Positions 26,608 to 35,317 of a stretch of DNA of 64,000 nucleotides are shown here, in pieces. Location: positions 1 to 64,000 of the forward strand of contig NZ_JACIJD010000020.1 of assembly GCF_014199205.1 (NCBI RefSeq), read 5' to 3'. The first letter of the stretch is position 1, and each line of letters starts with the position of its first letter. The notes under the pieces were generated by a model. The model ran no database searches. It saw only the letters and a list, made by a program, of their open reading frames with translations, and was not told the DNA's origin. The stretch comes from Muricoccus pecuniae (GTDB taxonomy: Bacteria > Pseudomonadota > Alphaproteobacteria > Acetobacterales > Acetobacteraceae). Position numbers and translations under genes: made by a program.

Positions 26608-27249
26608 TCAGGCCTTGTTCTGTTCGAGATCCACCCAGCGCAGATAGGGCTTCTCCGCCGTGAATCCCTGGGGAAACTGCTTCTTCGCGTCCTCGTCCGA
26701 CATGCTGGCGAGCACGATCGCGCGCTCGCCCGGGCGCCAGTTGACGGGGGTCGCCACCTTGTGCCGGTCGGTCGTCTGCAGGCTGTCGATCACGCGCAGC
26801 ACCTCGTCGAAGTTGCGGCCGGCGCTGGGGGGATAGATCAGCATGAGGCGGATCTTCTTGTTGGGGTCGATCACGAAGACCGTCCGCACCGTCACGGCCG
26901 CATCCGCCTCGGGATGGATCATGCCGTAGAGGGTGGCGACCTTCTTGTCGGGGTCCGAGATCATGGGGAAGTTCACCGGCGTCCCCTGGGTCTCGGCGAT
27001 GTCCTGGTTCCAGCCCTCGTGGCGGTCCAGCGTGTCCACGGATAGGCCGATCACCTTCACGCCGCGGCGGTCGAACTCGGGCTTCAGCTTGGCGGTATAG
27101 CCCAGCTCCGTCGTGCAGACGGGGGTGTAGTCCTTGGGGTGGCTGAAGATCACGCCCCAGGAATTGCCGAGCCATTCGTGGAAACGGATGCGGCCTTCCG
27201 TAGTATCGGCCTCGAAATCCGGGGCGACCTGCCCGAGCTGAAGCGTCAT
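26608..27249 (-). CDS. 1-Cys peroxiredoxin (Prx6 family)
   Basis: 213 residues. The peroxidatic cysteine is in PKDYTPVCTTELGY, followed by the catalytic arginine region; WNQDIAETQG and LMLIYPPSAGRNFDEVLRVIDSLQ are Prx6-specific C-terminal blocks. No resolving cysteine is evident, so this is the 1-Cys type that needs an external thiol. It reduces hydrogen and alkyl peroxides. It is the first gene before cysK and cysE, an arrangement that could tie thiol supply to peroxide load. Confidence 0.93.
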   Translation of the reverse strand: MTLQLGQVAPDFEADTTEGRIRFHEWLGNSWGVIFSHPKDYTPVCTTELGYTAKLKPEFDRRGVKVIGLSVDTLDRHEGWNQDIAETQGTPVNFPMISDPDKKVATLYGMIHPEADAAVTVRTVFVIDPNKKIRLMLIYPPSAGRNFDEVLRVIDSLQTTDRHKVATPVNWRPGERAIVLASMSDEDAKKQFPQGFTAEKPYLRWVDLEQNKA

Positions 27250-27391
27250 GCGACTCTCCTCCGTGGATTAGGGGATTTCACGAAGCTAACACGGGGTGAG
27301 CGCCGCAATCCACCCGGGCAGAGCGCGGCCTGCCACCGGCGGTTGCCGGTGCCATGTCGGGAATCGGGCCGGCCCTGCCAAGGGGGGCGCC

Positions 27392-28645
27392 TCAGCCGTA
27401 GCGCGAGAGGCCGAGATCGGCCGTCTCGATCTCCGGCACCCGGCCGGAGACGATGTCGGCCAGCACGCGGCCGGAGCCGCAGGCCATGGTCCAGCCGAGC
27501 GTTCCGTGGCCGGTATTGGTATAGAGATTGGCCAGGGGCGTCCTCCCGATCACCGGCGTGCCGTCCGGCGTCATTGGCCGCAGCCCCGTCCAGAAGCGGG
27601 CGGCGGCGATGTCGCCTCCCTCGGGGAAGAGGTCGCGCACGGAGTGTTCCAGCGTCTCCCGCCGGGGGGCGCGCAGCCGTGTGCTGAAGCCCGCGATCTC
27701 CGCCGTGCCGCCCACGCGGATGCGGTCCCCGAGCCGGGTGATCGCGATCTTGTAGGTCTCGTCCATCACGGTGGAGACGGGCGCGGCCGCTTCCTCCGTC
27801 ACGGGCAGGGTGAGCGAGTAGCCCTTGATGGGATAGACCGGCAGGCGCAGCCCGAGGGGGCGCAGCAGGGCGGGGGTATGGCTGCCCAGCGCCGCGACAT
27901 AGGCATCTGCCGCGAAGTCCCCGTGATCCGTCTCCACCGCCGTCACCCGCCCGCCCTCGGTGCGGATGGCCGCCACGGAGACGCCGAGGTGGAACTCAAC
28001 ACCCTTTGCCCGCGCCATCTCCGCCAGGCGCTGGGTAAAGAGGAAGGCGTCACCCGTCTCATCCTGGGGCAGGCGCAGCCCGCCGACGAAGCGCTCCCTC
28101 ACCCGCGCGAGCGCCGGCTCGGCCGCGATGCAGCCCGCGGGGTCCAGCAATTCCCAGGGGACGCCGTACTCGTCCAGCACGGCGGTATCGCCCCCAACGG
28201 CGTCGAGCTGCTTCTGCGTGCGGAAGAGCTGCACGGTCCCCCGCGCGCGGTGGTCGAACTCGATCCCCGTCTCCGCGCGCAACTCGGCGAGCGCCACGCG
28301 GCTGTACTCCGCCACGCGCACCATGCGCCCCTTGTTGCGGCGATAGGCGCGCTCCGTGCAGTTCGCGGCCATGCGGGCGAGCCAGGAGAGCATTTCCGGG
28401 TCCGGGCGCGGCCAGAAGACGAAGGGGCGGTGGTGCATCAGCAGCCACTTCACCGCCTTCATCGGCACGCCCGGCCCCGCCCAGGGGGAGGAGTAGCCGT
28501 AGGAGAGCTGCCCCGCATTGGCGAAGCTCGTCTCCTTCCCCGCCCCGTCCTGCCGGTCCACCACCACCACCTCGTGCCCGGCACGGGCGAGGTACCAGGC
28601 GGTGGTCACGCCGATCACCCCGCTGCCGAGGACCAGGACCTTCAT
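27392..28645 (-). CDS. dadA: D-amino acid dehydrogenase (DadA-like)
   Basis: 417 residues from the ATG at 28645 (ribosome site ggagatga). The FAD-binding motif [22 protein letters not shown] is at the N-terminus, followed by [16 protein letters not shown], a DadA hallmark; the C-terminal [15 protein letters not shown] and [16 protein letters not shown] close the flavin site. DadA oxidises D-amino acids to 2-oxo acids and passes electrons to the quinone pool from the inner membrane face. No alanine racemase (dadX) is adjacent. A D-aminoacylase at 41409-42860 could supply substrate, an inference only. Confidence 0.93.
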   Translation of the reverse strand: MKVLVLGSGVIGVTTAWYLARAGHEVVVVDRQDGAGKETSFANAGQLSYGYSSPWAGPGVPMKAVKWLLMHHRPFVFWPRPDPEMLSWLARMAANCTERAYRRNKGRMVRVAEYSRVALAELRAETGIEFDHRARGTVQLFRTQKQLDAVGGDTAVLDEYGVPWELLDPAGCIAAEPALARVRERFVGGLRLPQDETGDAFLFTQRLAEMARAKGVEFHLGVSVAAIRTEGGRVTAVETDHGDFAADAYVAALGSHTPALLRPLGLRLPVYPIKGYSLTLPVTEEAAAPVSTVMDETYKIAITRLGDRIRVGGTAEIAGFSTRLRAPRRETLEHSVRDLFPEGGDIAAARFWTGLRPMTPDGTPVIGRTPLANLYTNTGHGTLGWTMACGSGRVLADIVSGRVPEIETADLGLSRYG

Positions 28646-29056
28646 GCGATCATCTCCGCGCGCGTCACGCCCGCGAGGTTGCGGGATTCGCGCAGGAAGT
28701 CCACTGCTCCGGGGGCGGCGCGTCCGCCCCACGCGCGTTTCATCCTGTGTTAGCGACGAGTCGGCCCCGCCCGCGTCATATACCGGGGATGGAAAGAGAC
28801 CTCGACACGGGGCGCTCCAATCGGCGGGCCCTGCACCTCTGGCTGGCGATCGCCCTGACCCCCCAGCCGCCGCAACCGGCGGCCCTCCGGACCGCGCAGC
28901 CGCGGCCGGAGCCGCCCCGCATCCCGCCCCGGCACATGGCCGAGACGCCGGTCCGTCCGGCTTCCCCTCCCGGGAAACCGGCCTGAACGAGCGCGACCGC
29001 ACGCAACGTGCCGTCGGGAAGCTGCTGGAAGAGGGAAACCGGCAGGCGGCGATGTC
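28646..29056. other. Intergenic region between dadA and tRNA-Met
   Basis: 411 bases. The dadA promoter must lie near the left side. A 65-codon plus-strand frame (28789-28986) begins near a TATACC box but has no Shine-Dalgarno sequence, is proline-rich and has no known relatives. No terminator or repeat was recognised. Confidence 0.45.
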
Positions 29057-29133
29057 TGGTAGCGGGAACCGGACTTGAACCGGTGACCCCGGCATTATGA
29101 GTGCCGTGCTCTAACCAGCTGAGCTACCCCGCC
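29057..29133 (-). tRNA. tRNA-Met (CAU), elongator
   Basis: A 77-base cloverleaf with encoded CCA. The acceptor stem starts GGCGGGG with a terminal G-U pair; the anticodon loop reads CTCATAA (anticodon CAT) and the variable region GGGGTCAC matches elongator methionine tRNAs rather than tRNA-Ile(CAU). The T-stem is ACCGG/CCGGT. The initiator features (three G-C pairs in the anticodon stem, unpaired 5' base) are absent. Confidence 0.95.
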
Positions 29134-29162
29134 AGAGTCAGCCGCCTGCCGGGACGCGCGAA

Positions 29163-30275
29163 TTAGGCCGCCGGTGCCGCCGCGTCAACCTCCTCGCGGC
29201 GATGCGCGCGAATGAAGCCGCCGCCCAGCACGCGATCCCCGTCATAGAGCACGCAGCCCTGTCCGGGGGCGGAGATCACCGGCCGGTCCGGGCGCACGAC
29301 GAGCTGCGCCGAGGCGGCATCCCACTCGGCCGTCACGGGCTGCGGCACCTCGCGGGCGCGGAACTTCGCCTCGGCGCGGAAAGGGGCGGCGGGAGGGCTG
29401 CTTAGCCAGTTCACCTCCCCCACCGGCACTTCGGCCACCGGGATCGAGGCGGCCGGGGCGACGACGATCCGGCGGCGCGCGGCATCCAGCGCGGCGACGC
29501 GCAGCCCGGCCTCGCCGCCTGCCTTGTTGGGAAGGCCGAGGCCCCTCGCCTGCCCCACGGTGTAGCGGGCCATGCCCTGGTGGCGGCCGAGCACGCGCCC
29601 CTCCGTGTCCACGATCTCCCCGGCCTCCGCCGCCTCCGGCCGCAGCTTCGCGACGAGGTCGTGGTAGCGGCCCTCCGGGACGAAGCAGATGTCCTGGCTA
29701 TCAGGCTTCTCGGCGACCGCGAGCCCCAGCCGCACCGCCTCCCGACGCACCGCGGCCTTGTCCGGCATGTCGCCCAGGGGGAAGCGCGCGAAGGCGAGCT
29801 GCTCCCGCGTGGTGGCGAAGAGGAAGTAGGACTGGTCCCGAGCGGGATCGGCGGCGCGGCGCAGCTCCGGGCCATCCGGCCCTTCCAGCCGGCGGGCGTA
29901 GTGGCCCGTGGCCAGCGCCTCGCAGCCGAGATCGCGGGCGAGGGCCACGAGGTCCTGGAACTTGACGGTCTGGTTGCAGCGCACGCAGGGAATGGGCGTC
30001 TCGCCGCGCGCGTAGCTGTCGGCGAAGTCGCCGATCACGGCGTCGCGGAACCGGCTCTCGCGGTCCAGCACGTAGTGCGCGATGCCCAGCCGGTCGGCCA
30101 CGTCGCGGGCGTCGTGAATGTCCTGGCCGGCGCAGCAGGCGCCCTTCTTCTGGATCGCCGCGCCGTGGTCGTAGAGCTGGAGGGTGGCGCCGATGACCTC
30201 GTGCCCCGCCTCCGCCAGCAGCCCGGCGACGACGCTGCTGTCCACGCCGCCGGACATTGCGACCATGATCCTCAA
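29163..30275 (-). CDS. mnmA: tRNA-specific 2-thiouridylase MnmA
   Basis: 370 residues. It thiolates U34 of tRNAs for Glu, Gln and Lys with sulfur passed from a cysteine desulfurase. VAMSGGVDSSVVAGLL is the PP-loop that adenylates the tRNA; ATGHYAR contacts the substrate; CVRCNQTVKF carries one catalytic cysteine and SQDICFVPEGRYHD the other. The start is unsettled: translation may begin at the TTG at 30275 (giving RIMVAMSGG) or at ATGs at 30266 or 30257, because the original start region is duplicated 35 bases upstream. It follows tenA closely in the desulfurase cluster. Confidence 0.95.
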   Translation of the reverse strand: MRIMVAMSGGVDSSVVAGLLAEAGHEVIGATLQLYDHGAAIQKKGACCAGQDIHDARDVADRLGIAHYVLDRESRFRDAVIGDFADSYARGETPIPCVRCNQTVKFQDLVALARDLGCEALATGHYARRLEGPDGPELRRAADPARDQSYFLFATTREQLAFARFPLGDMPDKAAVRREAVRLGLAVAEKPDSQDICFVPEGRYHDLVAKLRPEAAEAGEIVDTEGRVLGRHQGMARYTVGQARGLGLPNKAGGEAGLRVAALDAARRRIVVAPAASIPVAEVPVGEVNWLSSPPAAPFRAEAKFRAREVPQPVTAEWDAASAQLVVRPDRPVISAPGQGCVLYDGDRVLGGGFIRAHRREEVDAAAPAA

Positions 30276-30309
30276 GGCTTCGCCTTTCGGGGGGCGACCA
30301 TGATCCTCA
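30259..30309. repeat. Duplicated mnmA start region
   Basis: The 16-base word GCGACCATGATCCTCA occurs at 30259-30274 and again at 30294-30309, an offset of 35 bases. On the minus strand both copies read (A/T)TG AGG ATC ATG GTC GC, the first codons of mnmA. The upstream copy opens a 12-codon frame that overlaps the tenA stop as ATGA and ends at a TGA just before the mnmA TTG. Confidence 0.8.
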
Positions 30310-30999
30310 TGGCGTCGCGTTCAGCCCCATCTGCCAGAAATCCGCCTCCAGCCGCGAGGCCTCGGCGAAGAGGCGGGTCAGGGAGGCCAGGCGGGCCGCG
30401 CCGCCATGGGTGTCGCCCAACGCGTCCAGCCGCGCGGCGGCCCCGCGCGCCACGGCCTGGTAGTCGGCGCCGGCATACTGGACGATCCAGTTCTCATAGG
30501 GATTGCCGTCCCGCACCCGGCCGGGATGCGCCTCGATCCGCATGGCGACCTCGCCATAGCCGATCGTGCAAGGGGCGAGGGCGACCTCCAGGTCGAGGAT
30601 GTCGCCCCGGAAGCCCTGGTCCATCACCCAGCGCGTGTAGCCCACCGTCTCCGGCGCCTCCGCCTCGGCCAGCACCGCCACCTCGTCCAGCCCCCACTCA
30701 CGGCAGTAGACGAGGTGGAGCTTCGTTTCGTCGAGAATGGCCTGCACCACGGCGCCCTTGGCGCGCATGGCCTCCAGGCTCTCGGCCTTCACCACCGCCA
30801 GCGCCTGGGCGCGGGCGAACTGCACGAGGAAGAGATAGTCCTGCACGAGGTAGCGGCGGAAGGCGGCGAGCGGCAGCGTGCCCTCGGCCAGCCCCCGCAC
30901 GAAGGGGTGCCAGCAATAGGCATCCCATTCCCGCGCCGCGCCGGCGCGGAGGGCGCGGAAGAGCCCGCCTTCCCGCCCGTAGGGGACGGGCCCCGTCAC
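30307..30999 (-). CDS. tenA: TenA-family aminopyrimidine aminohydrolase/thiaminase II
   Basis: 230 residues, all-helical. [31 protein letters not shown] is the N-terminal TenA signature; [13 protein letters not shown] carries the active-site cysteine; [13 protein letters not shown] the C-terminal acidic and aromatic pocket. TenA salvages thiamine breakdown products by deaminating aminopyrimidine. No thi genes are near. It starts at a GTG overlapping the ferredoxin stop (GTGA) and precedes mnmA, so it lies inside a sulfur-transfer operon; whether that location is functional is unknown. Confidence 0.9.
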   Translation of the reverse strand: MTGPVPYGREGGLFRALRAGAAREWDAYCWHPFVRGLAEGTLPLAAFRRYLVQDYLFLVQFARAQALAVVKAESLEAMRAKGAVVQAILDETKLHLVYCREWGLDEVAVLAEAEAPETVGYTRWVMDQGFRGDILDLEVALAPCTIGYGEVAMRIEAHPGRVRDGNPYENWIVQYAGADYQAVARGAAARLDALGDTHGGAARLASLTRLFAEASRLEADFWQMGLNATP

Positions 31000-31322
31000 C
31001 CGGCGTTGCGGCTGCCGGCGGGCAGCTTCACCACCAGCCCGTCCAGCTTGTCCGTCATGATGAGCTGGCAGCCCAGCCGGCTCGTCTCCTGCAGGTCGAA
31101 GGCGAGGTCGAGCATGTCCTCCTCGTCCTCGGTCGGGGTCTCCAGCTTGGGGAACCAGGACGCGTCCACGATGACGTGGCAGGTGGAGCAGGCGAGGCTG
31201 CCCTCGCAGGCGCCCTCGATATCCACCCCGTGCTTGTGCGCGATCTCCAGCACCGACAACCCGAGCGGCGCCTCCACCTCGCGGCGCGTTCCGTCCCGCT
31301 CGACGAAGGTCATCTTGGGCAT
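30996..31322 (-). CDS. fdx: 2Fe-2S ferredoxin, ISC/adrenodoxin type
   Basis: 108 residues. Cluster ligands follow the adrenodoxin spacing: [14 protein letters not shown] (C-x5-C-x2-C) and the distal cysteine in [13 protein letters not shown]. The acidic stretch [15 protein letters not shown] is the partner-docking helix. In the ISC pathway this ferredoxin supplies electrons to the desulfurase-scaffold complex. It lies eight bases behind the IscS-like gene and overlaps tenA by four bases. Confidence 0.93.
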   Translation of the reverse strand: MPKMTFVERDGTRREVEAPLGLSVLEIAHKHGVDIEGACEGSLACSTCHVIVDASWFPKLETPTEDEEDMLDLAFDLQETSRLGCQLIMTDKLDGLVVKLPAGSRNAG

Positions 31323-31330
31323 GGTCTCTC

Positions 31331-32515
31331 CTACTCGGCCGCTATCTGGTGGCGCACGGAATGCCAAGCGCGTGCCAACTCCGCGGCCGCCCGTCCCACC
31401 TCGGCGGGCGAGGTAAAACGGCCGATGCCGATCCGCAAGGTCGCGCGCGCCTCATCCGCCGGCAGGCCGAGGGCGCGGAGCACGTAGGAGGGCTCCACGC
31501 TGGCCGAGGAGCAGGCGCTGCCGGTGGAGACGCAAACCCCCGGCGCTGCCGCCATCACCGCCTGCGCGTCCACCCCGCCGGGCAGGGTGAGGTTGAGGTT
31601 CCCCGCCACGCGCCGCTCCCGGTCCCCGTTCACCCGGATGCCCGGGATCTCGGCCTCCAGCGCGGCGAGCAGGCGGTCCCGCTGCTGGGCGGCGCGGCCC
31701 TCGTCCAGCCTCATCTCCAACCGGGCGACCCGCGCGGCCTCCCCGAAGCCGATGACGAGCGGGGCCGGCAGAGTGCCCGAGCGCAGCCCCCTCTCCTGCC
31801 CGCCGCCGGAGAAGAGGGGGGCCAGCCGCACCCGCGGGCGCCGGCGGACATAGAGCGCGCCGATCCCCTTGGGCCCGTAGACCTTGTGGGCGGAGAGGGA
31901 GAGGAGGTCGATCCCCATCGCTTCCACGTCCAGCGGCAGGCGGGCGGCGGCCTGGGCGGCATCCGTGTGGAACAGCGCCCCCGCCCCGCGCGCCATGGCG
32001 GCGATGGCCGCGATGTCCTGCACCACGCCGATCTCGTTGTTCACGGCCATGACGCTGACGAGGAGGGTGGGGGTCGCCAGCGCCTCCCGCAGCGCCTCGG
32101 GGTCCAGCAGCCCGTCCGGGCGGACGGGCAGCACCACGGGCTCGAAGCCCTCGGCGGCGAGGTCGCGCACGCATTCGAGGACGCATTTGTGCTCGGTCGC
32201 CAGGGTGATGATCCGCCGGCGCTCGGTGCTCTGGGCGGCGGCGAAGCGCGCCGCCCCCTTGATGGCCAGGTTGTTCGATTCGGTCGCGCCGGAGGTGAAG
32301 ACCACCTCCCGCGGCTCCGCCCCGATCAGCGCGGCGACATGGCCGCGCGCCGCCTCCACCGCCGCCTCGGCCTCGCGACCCATGGCATGCTCGATGCTGG
32401 CGGGATTGGCGAAATTCGCCTCCCACCACGGGCGCATGGCGGCCAGCACGCGCGGGTCGGCCGGCGTGGTGGCGTGGTTGTCGAGATAGGCTGGGCGGTT
32501 CGCAGCGTCGCTCAT
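31331..32515 (-). CDS. iscS: Cysteine desulfurase, IscS-like
   Basis: 394 residues from the ATG at 32515. The PLP lysine is in [13 protein letters not shown]; the cysteine on the flexible active-site loop is in [20 protein letters not shown], the class I IscS form; [12 protein letters not shown] and [13 protein letters not shown] line the cofactor pocket. It takes sulfur from cysteine as a persulfide for Fe-S assembly and tRNA thiolation (MnmA, in the same cluster). It is the third gene after the Rrf2 regulator and a second, different desulfurase, separated from the latter by about 110 bases. Confidence 0.94.
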   Translation of the reverse strand: MSDAANRPAYLDNHATTPADPRVLAAMRPWWEANFANPASIEHAMGREAEAAVEAARGHVAALIGAEPREVVFTSGATESNNLAIKGAARFAAAQSTERRRIITLATEHKCVLECVRDLAAEGFEPVVLPVRPDGLLDPEALREALATPTLLVSVMAVNNEIGVVQDIAAIAAMARGAGALFHTDAAQAAARLPLDVEAMGIDLLSLSAHKVYGPKGIGALYVRRRPRVRLAPLFSGGGQERGLRSGTLPAPLVIGFGEAARVARLEMRLDEGRAAQQRDRLLAALEAEIPGIRVNGDRERRVAGNLNLTLPGGVDAQAVMAAAPGVCVSTGSACSSASVEPSYVLRALGLPADEARATLRIGIGRFTSPAEVGRAAAELARAWHSVRHQIAAE

Positions 32516-32623
32516 GCGGCCAAGATGGGCGATCCGGGGCGCCAGGACGAGGGCTACCCGCGCGGGTCCGCCCCGCGCCTGTCGCGCCATCCGCGCGCGC
32601 GCCGGCCCGGCCCGGCAATCGGA

Positions 32624-33703
32624 TCAGGCCGCGCGCGCGAGCCTCTCCCGCATGGCCGCATGGGCGGCGAGGAAGCGCGCCGCCGCATCCGGCGGGGCGT
32701 TCCAGGGGAGCGAGACGCGGATTGCCTCCCCGGCCATCGCGCCGAGCCCCATGGCGGCCAGCACCGGGCTGCGCGACACCTTGCCCGAGGAGCAGGCCGC
32801 GCCGGCCGAGACGCGCACCCCCAGGAGGTCGAGGGCGATCACCTGCGTCTCGGCGCCCGTCCCGGGAAGGGCGACGCAGCTCGTATTCGGCAGCCGCGGC
32901 GCCCCGGCCCCGGCCACGGGCAAGCCGAGCCCGGCCTCGATCGCGTCGCGCAGCCCCGCCAGCGCGGCGGCGGCGGCCGGGTCCGCGGCGGCCGCGGCGA
33001 CGCCAAGGCCGGCGATGGCGGGCAGCGCCTCCGTCCCGCCGCGCCGCCCCCGCTCCTGCCCGCCGCCCGCGAGCAGCGGGGCGAGGTCCAGCCCGGGGCG
33101 CAGCAGCAGCGCGCCCGCGCCCTTGGGACCGCCGAGCTTGTGGCCGGAGATCGCCATGCTGTCGGCGCCCGACGCCCCGAGGTCCAGCGGGACGCGCCCG
33201 GCCGCCTGGACGGCATCGAGATGAAGCAGGGCGCCGTGGCGGCGGCAGAGATCCGCGATGGCGGTAACAGGGTGGATCACCCCGGTCTCGTTGTTCGCCA
33301 CCATGGCGAGAACGAGGGCGGGCGGGCCGCCGGCCAGCGCCGCCTCCAGCGCCGCGAGGTCGAGCGTGCCGTCGCCCAGCACGGGCAGGGTCTCCGCCTC
33401 CTCGGCGGCGCGGAGCACGGCCGGGTGCTCGGTGGCGCCGGCCAGCACCCGCCTCCCCCGGCGCAGGGAGGCGATGGCCAGCGCGCTCGCCTCCGTGCCG
33501 CCGGAGGTGAAGACCACGTCCCGCGGCGCCGCGCCGAATCGGGCGGCCACGCGGGCGCGGGCCTCTTCCAGCACACGCCGGGCCGCGCGCCCCTCGGCAT
33601 GGACGGAGGAGGGATTGCCCGCCAGATCCATCGCGGCGATCGCGGCCTCCCTCGCCTCGGGGCGCAGCGGCTCGGTGGCGTTGGCGTCGAGATAGAGGCT
33701 CAC
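32624..33703 (-). CDS. Second cysteine desulfurase, NifS-like
   Basis: 359 residues. The PLP lysine is in AISGHKLGGPKGAGAL and the catalytic cysteine in SAGAACSSGKVSRSPVLAAMG, a loop distinct from the IscS-like gene next to it. YLDANATEPLRPEA and FTSGGTEASALA are conserved class V aminotransferase blocks. It starts at a GTG that overlaps the stop of the Rrf2 regulator (GTGA), so translation is coupled. Two adjacent desulfurases occur in several alphaproteobacterial clusters; how they divide labour is not known from sequence. Confidence 0.9.
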   Translation of the reverse strand: MSLYLDANATEPLRPEAREAAIAAMDLAGNPSSVHAEGRAARRVLEEARARVAARFGAAPRDVVFTSGGTEASALAIASLRRGRRVLAGATEHPAVLRAAEEAETLPVLGDGTLDLAALEAALAGGPPALVLAMVANNETGVIHPVTAIADLCRRHGALLHLDAVQAAGRVPLDLGASGADSMAISGHKLGGPKGAGALLLRPGLDLAPLLAGGGQERGRRGGTEALPAIAGLGVAAAAADPAAAAALAGLRDAIEAGLGLPVAGAGAPRLPNTSCVALPGTGAETQVIALDLLGVRVSAGAACSSGKVSRSPVLAAMGLGAMAGEAIRVSLPWNAPPDAAARFLAAHAAMRERLARAA

Positions 33704-34164
33704 CCTCCCTCCTCCCCCGGGGGCTCGGCGGGGCCGCCCGGAACCGGCACCGCCCGGCCGAGCGTGCGCCCCTCCACCACGTCCTGCAGGCTGATGGCGG
33801 AGAGGAAGAGCCGCACCTGCTCGCCGAGTGCGCGCCAGAGGTCGCGCTGGTCCGGGGGCATCTCGGGCGATTCCAGCATCTCGGCCCCTCCCGCGATCGT
33901 GTCGTCCACTGCCTCGACCACCTCGGCCACCGTGATCGAGGAGGCGGGGCGGGCGAGGCGGTAGCCGCCCCCGGGGCCGCGCGCCGAGCGCACCAGCCCC
34001 GCCCGGCGCAGCCGGCCGAAGAGCTGCTCGAGATAGGCGGTGGAGAGCATCTGGGACTGCGCGATCTCGGCCAGGGTCACGGGCGCGCCGTTCCCGTCCG
34101 GCCCGCGCCGGGCCATTTCGGTAAGGGCGGTCACGGCGTAGCGGCCGCGGGTGGACAGCCGCAT
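33700..34164 (-). CDS. Rrf2-family regulator, IscR-like but without cysteines
   Basis: 154 residues from the ATG at 34164. The winged helix (MRLSTRGRYAVTALTEMARR, then LAEIAQSQMLSTAYLEQLF) and the Rrf2 recognition segment RSARGPGGGYRLARP are clear. IscR normally holds a 2Fe-2S cluster with three cysteines and a histidine between the dimerisation helix and the C-terminus. That region here (VDDTIAGGAEMLESPEMPPD) has none, and the whole protein has no cysteine. It is the first gene of the desulfurase operon and overlaps the second gene by four bases, so it probably controls the cluster by some cluster-independent means. Confidence 0.9.
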   Translation of the reverse strand: MRLSTRGRYAVTALTEMARRGPDGNGAPVTLAEIAQSQMLSTAYLEQLFGRLRRAGLVRSARGPGGGYRLARPASSITVAEVVEAVDDTIAGGAEMLESPEMPPDQRDLWRALGEQVRLFLSAISLQDVVEGRTLGRAVPVPGGPAEPPGEEGG

Positions 34165-34592
34165 CTCAACCCCGCCGAAGCGCGGTGCGCGGGAAGCCCG
34201 AACCGGTGCGACCGGCAGCCATGCGCGCTGAAAGAGGTGGCCCTGCCATGATTTGGTTATGAATCTCGCCCAGCGCTCCCTATATTGCGCCTGTCTCGCA
34301 GACCGAAAGGCCGCGCGGGACGCAAGGCATCCCCGGAGCCGGTTCGGCGTCCTCACCCCTGGCGCAAAAATCTCTGCGCGTGGCGTGACGGCCCCAACCC
34401 TGTGCCCCCGGCCCGGTTTCCGTCTGGCGGAACGGGTTGCGCCCGCGGACCCCGTCACGGTCGCGGGTGGAACCCGTTCCGCCGGGTCGGGATGCCTGCG
34501 GTGATGAAATCAGGCGGGGCGGTCCCTCTCGGTTCTGGCCGTGGGGGCCCGGCCTGCCCCAGAAAAACGCCCCTCCGGGGCGGAAGGTGATG
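34165..34592. other. Divergent control region with long hairpin leader
   Basis: 428 bases between the Rrf2 regulator and the alpha/beta hydrolase. A TATATT box lies at 34281-34286 on the plus strand with no convincing -35 partner. A strong stem-loop occupies 34424-34485, and a short CGCCCC/GGGGCG hairpin (34568-34582) sits just before the hydrolase ribosome site. The minus-strand promoter of the desulfurase operon must also lie here. Confidence 0.5.
34424..34485 (+). other. Structured RNA leader element (long stem-loop)
   Basis: The arms 34424-34438 and 34471-34485 pair over 15 positions (one G-U), with an inner CCCGCG/CGCGGG stem at 34442-34447 and 34462-34467. It lies about 100 bases before the hydrolase start and downstream of a TATATT box, so it is either part of a 5' leader or a separate small RNA. 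There is no T-tract, so it is not an intrinsic terminator. It does not match any riboswitch recognised by eye. Confidence 0.5.
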
Positions 34593-35261
34593 ATGCCCGA
34601 GGTAATGTTTGCCGGCCCTGACGGCCGGCTCGAGGGTCGCTACCACCACGCCAAGCAGCCCAATGCTCCCACTGCCCTGATCCTGCACCCCCATCCCCTG
34701 CACGGCGGCACCATGAACAACCGCGTGGTGCACGCGATGTACGAGCGGTTCCGCGGGATGGGCTTCTCCACGCTCCGCTTCAACTTTCGCGGCGTGGGCA
34801 AGAGCCAGGGCCGGTACGACGGTGGCATCGGCGAGATCTCCGACGCAACGGCCGCGCTCGACTTCCTCCAGGCGGTGAACCCCGCGGCCTCCATGCTCTG
34901 GGTCGCCGGCTACTCCTTCGGCGCCTATGTCGGCATGCAGGTGCTGATGCGGCGGCCGGAAATGGGCGGCTTCGTCTCCATCGCGGCCCCGGCGAGCCAC
35001 TACGACTTCGGCTTCCTGGCCCCCTGCCCCTGCTCCGGCCTCATCCTCCACGGCGAGGCGGACGAGCTGGTGCCGGAGCCCTCCGTGCGGAAGCTGGTGG
35101 ACAAGCTGAACACCCAGAAGGGCATCAAGATCGACTACCGCACCATGCCCGGCGCCGGCCACGTCTTCACGCCGGAGCAGACGGAGAAGGTGGCCGAAGC
35201 CACCGAGGACCATGTGACGACGGTGCTCAACCGCGCCCGCATGTCCATGGCGGCGGACTGA
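34593..35261 (+). CDS. Alpha/beta-hydrolase of the Fe-S cluster neighbourhood
   Basis: 222 residues from the second of two adjacent ATGs (34590 and 34593), preferred because GGAAGG at 34582-34587 is better spaced from it. [18 protein letters not shown] near the N-terminus, the nucleophile elbow [10 protein letters not shown], and the C-terminal GAGHVFTP histidine define the hydrolase core. Similar proteins are often found next to isc or suf genes in alphaproteobacteria; their substrate is unknown. It is divergent from the Rrf2 regulator and followed by a strong terminator. Confidence 0.88.
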   Translation: MPEVMFAGPDGRLEGRYHHAKQPNAPTALILHPHPLHGGTMNNRVVHAMYERFRGMGFSTLRFNFRGVGKSQGRYDGGIGEISDATAALDFLQAVNPAASMLWVAGYSFGAYVGMQVLMRRPEMGGFVSIAAPASHYDFGFLAPCPCSGLILHGEADELVPEPSVRKLVDKLNTQKGIKIDYRTMPGAGHVFTPEQTEKVAEATEDHVTTVLNRARMSMAAD

Positions 35262-35281
35262 TCGGGAACCCATCCCGGGAG

Positions 35282-35315
35282 GGGGCGGCGTCCGCAGGGG
35301 CGCCGCCCCTTTTTT
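35282..35315 (+). terminator. Rho-independent terminator after the hydrolase
   Basis: GGGGCGGCG (35282-35290) pairs with CGCCGCCCC (35301-35309), followed by six T residues at 35310-35315. This is a classical intrinsic terminator for plus-strand transcription; the gene converging from the right (anmK) ends at 35318. Confidence 0.9.
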
Positions 35316-35317
35316 GT

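Noticed and set aside
28789-28986. 65-codon plus-strand frame after a TATACC box
   Set aside because: Proline/arginine-rich tail, no Shine-Dalgarno and no recognised family. Kept only as a note in the intergenic entry.
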